From the NCBI RefSeq assembly GCF_963662255.1, contig NC_085074.1:1426001-1490000 (forward strand): a stretch of 64,000 nt of DNA. Direction: 5' to 3'. Position numbers and translations under genes: made by a program. Positions 1 to 21,157 of this stretch are shown here, piece after piece. This stretch comes from Cinclus cinclus (lineage: Eukaryota > Chordata > Aves > Passeriformes > Cinclidae). The first letter of the stretch is position 1. Each line of letters starts with the position of its first letter. The notes beneath the pieces were generated by a model. The model saw only the letters and a program-made list of their open reading frames with translations. It made no database searches and had not been told where the DNA came from.

Positions 1-2
1 TT

Positions 3-12062
<12,060 letters not shown>

Positions 12063-12365
12063 GACGCCGCCGCCGCCCGCCCCGGCTCTTCCCGCCCGCC
12101 GGGGCGGCCCCGTGAGCCCTGGGCAGCCCGGGCAGCCCGAGCGGCGCCGGCCCCGCCGGCGGACGGTCCCGCGGCAGCTCCTCGCAAGATGGCGGCGGGC
12201 GGGCGGGCTGAGGGGCCGGGGGGGGCGTGGGGGGGGCGTGGGCGGGAACGCGCGTGCGCGGGGAGAGCGCGGGAACGGCGCGGGGACGCGCGGCCCGCCC
12301 GCCGGGGCCGCTCTGCGCATGCGCGGCCGTGGGGTTTTGGGGGGTGGGGGGGGAAGGCGATAAAA

Positions 12366-13285
12366 GTGATGAAAATTGATTTAAAATAAAGGCGTTAAAA
12401 AGAGGGGCGTGAGAAATGAAGGGATTTAAAATAAAGGGTTTGGATATAAAAGTGTTAAAAGGAAAGCGCTTAAAAGCGGGTGTAAAGGTGCCGGCGGGCG
12501 CAGGGAACGGGGGCATCAGTAGCAACAAAAGTGTGAAAATAAAGGTGTTAAAAAACCGGAATTTAAAATTAAGGTATTAAAAATAAAATAATTTAAAGGG
12601 GTTAAAACCGCAGTGGAAAGGGACATGCGGGCATCAGGAATGGGGGCAACAGGACTGAGAAATAAAGGCAGTTAAAGTAAAGGAGTTCGAAGTAAAGGAG
12701 CTAAAGGAGTTAAAATAGAGGCGGTTAAAATAAAGGCGTTCAAAATTACAGAATTGAAAATGAAAAAGTTGAAAGTAAAGTCGTGGTGAAAAGGGACACG
12801 TGGGCATTGGGAATGGGCCACAAGGGAGGGGAAATAAAGCTTATAAAACACAAGGACTAAAAGAAAGATTACTAAAATAAAGTAATTAAAATAAATTCAT
12901 TAAAACTTATTGATTAAAGGAATTAAAAATGAAGGATTTAAAAATTAAAGAATCAAAAGTAAAAGGTTTAAAAGCAGGGTGAAAAGGTTGGTGTGGGGAC
13001 CGGGAACAGAGGCCTGGGGGAAAATAAAAATAAAGGAGTTGATATAAGGTAGCTAAAAATAAAGGAGTTTAGAAGAAAAGTGTTTAAATGAAAGGAATTA
13101 AAAGCAAAGGCGTTAAAAAATAAAATAATTAAAAGTGAAGGGATTAAAAAGAGGTGAAAAGGTAGATGCGGGCACCGAGAAAGGGGGTATCTTCTACAAG
13201 GGCAGGAAAATGAAAACGAAGGAGTTAAACTAAAGTAATTAAAAGTAAAGTATGTAAAGTAAAATAAAGGACTGTGGAATTCAGG
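12366..13285. repeat. Two-level composite array between TIA1 and the tRNA gene
   Basis: This interval is built from AT-rich short motifs of the type AAAATAAAGGCGTTAAAA, repeated at about 12-18 bp. A GC-rich cassette of the type GTGAAAAGGGACATGCGGGC plus ATCGGGAATGGGGGC interrupts them near 12478, 12617, 12787, 12978 and 13152. The cassettes are about 140-190 bp apart, so the higher-order unit is near nucleosome length. There is no ORF of interest. Confidence 0.85.
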
Positions 13286-13297
13286 GTAAGATGATTC

Positions 13298-13302
13298 AAA
13301 AA
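13298..13302 (-). terminator. Pol III terminator of tRNA-Gly(CCC)
   Basis: Five consecutive A residues on the plus strand give T5 on the minus strand, 7 bases past the tRNA discriminator base. This is the expected RNA polymerase III stop. Confidence 0.8.
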
Positions 13303-13308
13303 CACCAA

Positions 13309-13379
13309 TGCGCCGCCCGGGAATCGAACCCGGGTCGCAAGAATGGGAATCTTGCATGATACCACTACACCAGCGGCGC
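13309..13379 (-). tRNA. tRNA-Gly (anticodon CCC)
   Basis: The 71-nt gene reads GCGCCGCTGGTGTAGTGG at its 5' end, carries the anticodon loop ATTCCCATT and ends in GGGCGGCGC plus discriminator A (CCA is not encoded). Acceptor GCGCCGC pairs with GCGGCGC and the T arm contains GGTTCGATTCC. The internal promoter is intact: A box TGGTGTAGTGG and B box GGTTCGATTCC. It decodes GGG glycine codons. A T5 run follows 7 nt downstream on the minus strand. It sits divergently about 107 bp from the PCYOX1 start codon. From memory, human has a near-identical gene between TIA1 and PCYOX1. Confidence 0.97.
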
Positions 13380-13640
13380 GCGTGGTGCCGCCCGTGTCCG
13401 GGGCTTCCTTCATGGCAGCGACACCCGCAGCCTTGCCCGGGCCGCACTCCCGGCCCGCCCATCGCCCTCTGCCCTCTCCGGCGCCATGCCGGGCCTCCGC
13501 CGGTTCCTGCCGCCGCCGCTGCTGCTGCTGCTCGCCGCGCTCTGCCCGCCCGCCCTGAGCCTCCGCGATGGGCCCTCCAGGATCGGTGCGGCGGGGGACG
13601 GAGAGCGTGATGGCGACGGGGCTGTGTGAGGGAGGGCGGG
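13380..13640 (+). promoter_or_regulatory. PCYOX1: PCYOX1 promoter region shared with the divergent tRNA gene
   Basis: A CpG-rich block starts at the 5' edge of the tRNA gene and covers PCYOX1 exon 1. Only about 106 bp separate the tRNA 5' end from the PCYOX1 ATG, so a Pol II and a Pol III promoter are packed head to head. No TATA box is seen. Confidence 0.6.
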
Positions 13641-16600
13641 TGTCAGCGAGGGGGACTCCGTGAGGGGGAAAGTTGAGTGGGGGATCTCTTAAGGGGATCT
13701 GTCACAGGGGGTATGGGGTGTGTCCCTTGATGGGATCTGGGGGGGAAACTGAGGGGATCTGAGGGGCGAGGGGTGCGAGTGGGATCCTTTGAGGGGATCC
13801 GTGACGAAGGATCCGTGAGGGGAGGATCCTTTAAGGGTGCTCCAGGGGATGTGTCTTGGGAAGCCAAGTGGGTCAGGGAGTACCGGGAGATGTCCCTTGA
13901 GGGATCTGTGAGGGTCAGGAGGGTGTGAGGGGGATCCTTTGAGGGGATCTGTGAGGAAGGTGCGATGGGGGGACCCCTCAAGGTCCCTGAAAGTCGGGGG
14001 GGGGCCTGTGAGGGATCTTTGAGGGGCAGGGGATACGAGGGGGGATCTCTCGAGGGGATTGGGATGAGGAGGCCATGAGGGATCTTTGAGGGGGTTCCCT
14101 TGAGGGGATCTGTGGTGCAGAGGGTGTGTGAGGGATCTCTGGGAGGGAGGGTGAGAAGTGGGGGCTCGTGGGGGTGTGAGGGTGACCGGACCCGTTTCTC
14201 CCAGCCGTGGTGGGCGGTGGGATCGGTGGCTCGGCCGCCGCGTATTTCCTGCGGCAGAAGTTCGGCCGTGGCGTGCAGCTGCACGTGCTGGAGAAGGCAG
14301 CGGTGGGCGGCCGGCTGGACACGCTGGACATGGAGGGGGCTACCTATGAGGCAGGGGGGTCTGTGATCCACCCCCTCAATCTGCACATGAAGCATTTTGT
14401 CAAGGAGTTGGGTGAGCAGGGACCCCCCTACCCTGGTGTCCCCCAGTCCCAAAATTGTCCCTCGGTTCCAAAGTTATTCCCCTTGGTGGCTCTTTGTGTC
14501 CCACTCTGCTCAGGGACATCCCTTGAAAGAACAAGGCTTGGTAGCCCGTTATCCATCCCCAGTAGCCCTTATATCCTTCTCCAGTAACCTCACTTCATTC
14601 CCAATAGCCCCCCTTCTTTTCACAATATTCCCCCCATGTTCTTCCCCAACAATTCCCTTTCTTTTCCCCCATAGACTTCCCTAGTAATCACCTTTCTCCA
14701 GTATCCCTTCCCCACAGGCCATTTTCCTTCCCAAAGAGCCCCCCATCACCTCCCCCATGCCTCCTGTGCTACACCGGCCTCACTCCAGGCAAAGGAAACC
14801 CACATCCCAACGGGAATGGTCTTGCCCTTCCCCACAGGTGACCCACTAATGGCATCTTAAAAGTCCAAAAGTCACCTCCAGTCGCTCCCTGGCCCATGAT
14901 CGAGGGCTATTTCATTCCCCTTTCCATGCTTTGGGACTCCAATCTTCAATCACTCACCCTTGTTACACAAAGCCAGGTTATGTCAGGAAGTTAAAATTGA
15001 GGTGGAATGGCCTCACCTTTCCCTAAATTACCATTTTCTGTCCTTTTCCCAAAGGCCTCTCGGTCGCCTCAGGTCAGGGCAGCCTCGCGGGCGTTTACAA
15101 CGGAGAGGAATTTGTGTTTGAGGAGAGCAGCTGGTCCTTCATCAACCTCCTCAAGTTGCTCTGGCACTATGGCCTCAACCCCCTGCGCATGTCCATGTGG
15201 GTGGAGGACATCCTGGACAAGTTCATGAGGTGGGTTGGGGTCCTGAGGTGGAAAAGGTGGGAAAGGACCTTAAAAACACCTCATTGCATGGGCATGGATG
15301 CCTTCCACTATCCCAGGGTGCTCCAAACTCCATCCAGCCTGGCCTTGGACACTTCCAGAATAAGGCAGCCCAGCTTCTCTGGGAAAACTGTACCAAGGCC
15401 TCTCCGCCCTCGTAAAAGTCCCCAGTACCCAACCTAAACCTTCCCACTTTGTCCTGTCCTTCCAGGCCCTTGCCCTGCTGCTGCCACCACGCCACCCCGT
15501 AAGATCCCCTGCAGCTCCCAGGGTCACAGAGCTCATTAACAGAGACAATTTCTTGTCTGCAATTAAAGGATCTACCGGTACCAGATGCACGACTACGCCT
15601 TCAGCAGCAACGAGCGCCTGCTCCACGCCCTGGGAGGCAACGACTTCACCCGGCTGCTCAACCAGACCATTGATGAGGCCATGCAGAAAGTGGGCTTCTC
15701 CCAGAAGTTCATCAATGAGGTGGTTTGTCCAGCCATGAGGGTGAATTACGGCCAAGGGGTCACCATCAATGGCTTTGTAGGTGAGTGTTTGGAGGCAGCC
15801 TCCCATCCTGGGTGTTGGGGTAACTGCTCCCTAAGCTCCAAGCTCTGTGTCCCAAAGGAATGTTTATCCCCCCTGATTTTGCAGTTTGTTTTTCCAGTGT
15901 TTCCGTGCTGTGACAGTGCTGGTTTCCTTGCAGGTGCTGTGTCCCTGGCCGGGGTGCAATCGGGGCTTTGGTCTGTGAAAGGGGGGAACAAACTTGTCTG
16001 CTCTGGCCTCATCTACTCCTCCAAGGCCGAGGTTATCCCGGGAACCGTTGTGTCCATAGAGCCAAAAACCAGAGCCAGGCGTGGTGGTGAGTGGGGCTGA
16101 ATTCCTTTCAGTGGGGAGGGGACGGTGACACTGGAGACTGATCTCAGCCCCTTGGGGGTTTCAAAGTGAAAATTCCTCCCTGTGAGGGAGGGGCTGGGAT
16201 GGAATTCCCAGAGAAGCTGTGGCTGTCCCTGCATGTCCCTGGAAGTGTCCAAGGGCAGGCTGGATGGGGCTTGGAGCAAGATGGGGTAGAGGAAGGTGTC
16301 TCTGCCACGTAAGATTCTTCCCAATCCAAACCATTCCACAATTCCATGAAAACAGGGCTCAAAACCCAGCTGCACAAATTTATAAACCCAAATGTGGTGG
16401 CATTTTGAAATGCCAGGGACAGTCAGGATTCCCTCCCGGCATGGATTAGGATAACTGAGCTGCTCTCTGCAGGGGACCCAGTGAAGCTCTACCAGGTCAC
16501 CTACAACACGTCCTCGGGGCTGACGGGGGACACGTACGACATCGTCATCATCGCAGCCCCGCTCGGCCGCAAGATGGCCAACATCACCTTCCGCAGCTTC

Positions 16601-17131
16601 GACCCTCCCATCCCGGAATTCCCCAATCCCTACCACCAGACCGTCACCACCTTGGTGCACGGGCGCCTGAACGCCTCCTTCTTCGGCTACCGCGACCCCC
16701 AGGCTTTTCACCTGGGGGCCATTTTCACCACGGACAACCCCAAACTGTTCATCAACAGCCTGGGCGTGGTGTCCCCCGTGGGGGACACGGATGCGGGTGG
16801 GAAGCTGCCCTTGCAGTCGGCCGTCTGGAAGGTGTTTTCCAAGGAAGAGCTCACCAAGGAACAGCTCAATTTGCTCTTCTCCTCCTACGACTCGGTGAAG
16901 GTGAAGCCGTGGTTGGCGTATCCCCAGTACAGCCCTCCCGAGAAGTTTCCTCCCATCATCCTGCACGAGCAGCTGTACTACCTGAACGGGCTGGAGCGCG
17001 CCGCCAGCGCCATGGAGATGAGCGCCATCGCAGCCCGCAACGCCGCCCTGCTCGCCTTCCACCGCTGGCACGGCCACAGCACCAGTGTCGACCAGGAGGA
17101 CCTGCACGAGAAGCTCAAAACGGAGCTCTGA
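13486..17131 (+). CDS. PCYOX1: PCYOX1 prenylcysteine oxidase 1
   Basis: This lysosomal FAD thioether oxidase cleaves farnesyl- or geranylgeranyl-cysteine to free cysteine, a prenyl aldehyde and H2O2; it is also found on lipoproteins. Six exons: 13486-13585, 14205-14411, 15055-15229, 15569-15780, 15934-16086 and 16473-17131. They total 1506 bp, giving 501 aa and a TGA stop; the human protein is 505 aa. The N-terminus is a leucine-rich signal peptide (residues 1 to about 26). The dinucleotide-binding motif [10 protein letters not shown] lies at residues 35-44, followed by GGRLDT and [16 protein letters not shown]. Family blocks [26 protein letters not shown] and LYYLNG are all present, and the protein ends EKLKTEL. 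Every junction is GT/AG and the frame is unbroken. Intron 1 is filled with a degenerate GAGGGGATCTGTGAGG repeat. The ATG was chosen because it opens the signal peptide in the CpG-rich first exon. Confidence 0.97.
13640..14165. repeat. Degenerate 'GAGGGGATCTGTGAGG' repeat in PCYOX1 intron 1
   Basis: The core GAGGGGATC(T/C)(G/T)TGAGG recurs irregularly every 15-60 bp across most of the 619-bp intron. Periodicity is poor, unlike the cleaner minisatellites elsewhere in the window. Confidence 0.75.
15232..15420 (-). mobile_element. CR1 LINE 3'-end fragment in PCYOX1 intron 3
   Basis: GGTGGAAAAGGTGGGAAAGG, CATGGATGCCTTCCACTATC and CCAGCCTGGCCTTGGACACT match the CR1 3' end. It begins about 5 bp past the exon 3 donor and is antisense to PCYOX1. 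Confidence 0.6.
16185..16352 (+). mobile_element. CR1 LINE 3'-end fragment in PCYOX1 intron 5
   Basis: GGGATGGAATTCCCAGAGAA leads through a diverged central block to CCAAACCATTCCACAATTCC at the right end. It is in the sense of PCYOX1. Confidence 0.65.
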
Positions 17132-17141
17132 AACCACCCCC

Positions 17142-17166
17142 ACCCCCCCCCCCCCCCCCCCCCCCC
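17142..17166 (+). repeat. Uninterrupted run of 25 cytosines just after the PCYOX1 stop codon
   Basis: The run starts 10 bases past the TGA and would sit in the 3' UTR. Sequencing length is unreliable in such a tract. The strand can form i-motif or G-quadruplex structures. Confidence 0.9.
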
Positions 17167-17169
17167 GGG

Positions 17170-17690
17170 TTAATTAACACCAATGAACTCTGTGCTTTGC
17201 CCCTCTGAGGAGGTGTTTCGAAGGATAATGGCATCCTTAAAGTTGGAAGACTTTCAAGATGATCAAGATCTTCACGATCTTCCAGACCTTCAGGATCATC
17301 AAGATCTTCAAGATCATCAAGACCTTCAAGACAGCCAATTTACAGCCAAGTAATTAACACCAATGAACTCTGTGCTTTGCCCCTCCAAGGAGGTCTTCTG
17401 TAGGATCACGGCATCCTTAAAGTTGGAAGACTTCAAAGATGATCAAGATCTTCAAGATCTTCAAGACCTTCAGGATCTAGACCTTCAAGACAGCCAATTA
17501 ACAGCCAAGTAATTAACACCAATGAACTCTGTGCTTTGCCCCTCCAAGGAGGTGTTCCGTAGGACCATGGCATCCTTAAGGTTGGAAGAGCTTCGAGACT
17601 ATCAATATCATCAAGACCTTCAAGAACATCAGAACCTTCAGGACCTTCAAGATCATTAAAACCTTCTAGATCAAGACCTTCAAGCCCAAC
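17170..17690 (+). repeat. Three-copy 160-180-bp repeat in the PCYOX1 3' UTR
   Basis: Copies start near 17170, 17350 and 17510 with TAATTAACACCAATGAACTC and TGTGCTTTGCCCCTC. Each continues into a nested short repeat of the type ATCAAGATCTTCAAGA. The nested part contains many AAGATCTT palindromes. Confidence 0.92.
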
Positions 17691-17754
17691 CACCAATCCA
17701 ACCATGTTCACATAAACAATGTCCTCAAGTTCTGTGTCCATGCGTTGTTCGGAC

Positions 17755-17875
17755 ACTTTCAGGGATGGTGACTCCACCACTGACCTAGGCTGGACAACCC
17801 TTCCTTCCAGGACAAAATTCTACCTAATATCTCATCTTGACCTGCCTTGGTGCCACCTGGGAGCTGTTTGGCCAA
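17755..17875 (-). mobile_element. Internal CR1 LINE fragment
   Basis: Contains GGGATGGTGACTCCACCACT, CTGGACAACCCTTCCTTCCA and TTCTACCTAATATCTCATCT, which follow each other in CR1 reverse complements. The 3' terminus is missing. Confidence 0.6.
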
Positions 17876-18192
17876 CTCTGGAGGGAGCAGGAGCAGTGAC
17901 GTGTTCCCAAGTAAGATGGGACATTTTTGTCAAGCAAATTCCTGAGTTTTCCTCAAACTCCTTGATTTATCCCTGTCTGAGATTAGGGAATTCATTAAAA
18001 GTGCCATATTGACCCTAAAAGTGCCCTCCAGCTGGGAATATTGACTCCTTGGCTGTCCATCCCTCTGGCCCAACTTTTCTGAACATTCTGCCAAGGAATT
18101 ATTACTCAGGGTGGAAACTGGGAGCTGCCAAAATGGGTAGGAAAGAGGAAAACCCACAAATATCCATCACTGTGTTGAGGTATGAAAGAGTC

Positions 18193-18198
18193 AATAAA
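18193..18198 (+). terminator. PCYOX1: Candidate PCYOX1 polyadenylation signal
   Basis: An exact AATAAA lies about 1.06 kb past the PCYOX1 stop codon and before the convergent SNRPG gene. It is the first strong signal I see on this strand in the interval. Confidence 0.55.
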
Positions 18199-18364
18199 GA
18201 ACTGAACAACCTGAGTGTTTTTTAAGGAGAAAACCACCAAAAATAGCACAAAGTTAACAGGCACTTAAATTAAAGTTTTCCTGGGATTGGGAGCAGAATT
18301 AACACCCAGCTCCCAAAAAGTGATGCGAGAAAGGCTTGAGCTAGGTCAACCATTACAAAACTGA

Positions 18365-18370
18365 TTTAAT
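18365..18370 (-). terminator. SNRPG: Candidate SNRPG polyadenylation signal ATTAAA
   Basis: TTTAAT on the plus strand gives ATTAAA on the gene strand, 90 bp past the SNRPG stop codon. This fits a short 3' UTR. Confidence 0.6.
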
Positions 18371-18459
18371 AGCAAAACCAAAATAATTGTACACTTGTGA
18401 GCGTCGTCTTGGATGAGGGAAGGGAACTGGTGGGTCGGGATTTGGGGTTTTCCTGGGGC

Positions 18460-20082
<1,623 letters not shown>

Positions 20083-20240
20083 GGCGCCCGCAGCCCCCGG
20101 CCCGTCTCTGCTGCACGCCGCGCTCTGACGTCAGTGCGCCGTGCGCTTGCCCGCGCCAGCCAATGGGAGCCGCGCGCGCCTTCCCGCCGCTTCCTCGCGC
20201 GCCGCCCCGGTAGCCAATGGCGGCCCGCGGCTCCCTACCG
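20083..20240 (-). promoter_or_regulatory. SNRPG: SNRPG promoter with CRE and two CCAAT boxes
   Basis: A perfect cAMP-response element TGACGTCA lies at 20126-20133, 44 bp above the start codon. CCAAT pentamers lie at 20160-20164 and 20214-20218, 54 bp apart, both followed by GG. The block is CpG-rich and lacks a TATA box, as expected for a housekeeping snRNP gene. Confidence 0.75.
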
Positions 20241-20440
20241 CATTCACCCGAGTAGCGGCGCAAACAGGGGGGGAAAGTAGCGGGATGGATGGGGAGGAAA
20301 GCAGGAGGCGGTGGGGAAGATGCGCGACTACAGGGGGAGATACGGCGGCATGGCCTCCATAGTGTACGGTGCGTGCACGTGTCGTGCGTGTGTCCACATG
20401 TGCGCACGTGTCCGTGACCGCGGATGTGCACCTGCGTTCA

Positions 20441-20692
20441 CGCGTGTGTTCGAATGTGTCTGCGTGAGTGGAGGTGTGCATGGCCACCCTGCACACGCTC
20501 CCACGCGTGTGTTCGAATGTGTCTGTGTGAGTGCAGGTGTGCATGGCCACCCTGCACACGCTCCCACGCGTGTGTTCGAACGTGTCTGTGTGAGTGCAGG
20601 TGTGCATGGCCACCCTGCACACGCTCCCACGCGTGTGTTCGAATGTGTCTGTGTGAGTGCAGGTGTGCATGGCCACCCTGCACACTCTCGGG
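20441..20692. repeat. 63-bp minisatellite upstream of SNRPG
   Basis: Four copies start at 20441, 20504, 20567 and 20630 with CGCGTGTGTTCGAATGTGTC, followed by GCAGGTGTGCATGGCCACCC. The period is exactly 21 codons, so all frames stay open without a gene. Degenerate GTG-rich sequence precedes it from about 20370. Confidence 0.95.
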
Positions 20693-21094
20693 GTCCCCAT
20701 GTGCACACGCACACACTGGGGACCAAGCACACACCCCAAGCCTTGCCCAGCACACACCTAGGTCGCCCCGCACCTGCACAGGGCACGCCCACTGTGCCCA
20801 AGCACCCCCCAGTGTCCCCCTTACCTACAGTGTCCCCTCACTGCTCCCCCCATCACTGTCTCAGAGCCCCCCACTGTCCCAGGCCCCCCATCATTGCCAG
20901 ACCTCCCAGTGCCCCACCACCTCCAGTGCCCCCGAGTTCCCCCAGTGCCCCCCAATTCTCCCCCACCACGCCCAGTGCCCCCCTATTCTCCCTGACCACC
21001 CCCCAGTGCCCAATCAACCCCAGTGCCTCCATCACCCCCAGTGCGCCCCAGTTCTCCCCCATCACCCCCGGCTCCCCCCGCAGCACCCGCGGTT
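20693..21094. other. C-rich degenerate repeat, SNRPG-FAM136A intergenic
   Basis: The core CCCCCAGTGCCC recurs every 12-40 bp, with (AC)-rich sequence at the left end. No exon is seen. It lies between the SNRPG upstream array and the FAM136A 3' end. Confidence 0.7.
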
Positions 21095-21115
21095 TTTGGG
21101 AGGTGCCACCTGGCC

Positions 21116-21121
21116 TTTAAT
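21116..21121 (-). terminator. FAM136A: Candidate FAM136A polyadenylation signal ATTAAA
   Basis: TTTAAT on the plus strand reads ATTAAA on the gene strand only 37 bp beyond the stop codon, predicting an unusually short 3' UTR of about 60 nt. Confidence 0.6.
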
Positions 21122-21157
21122 GAGCGCGCGGGGGTGTCCCCGGGGGTGTCCCCGGTG

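Noticed and set aside
12189..12389. Plus-strand ORF starting at the ATG inside the YY1 site
   Set aside because: It is alanine/arginine/glycine-rich CpG-island translation with no homology; the ATG is part of a transcription-factor motif.
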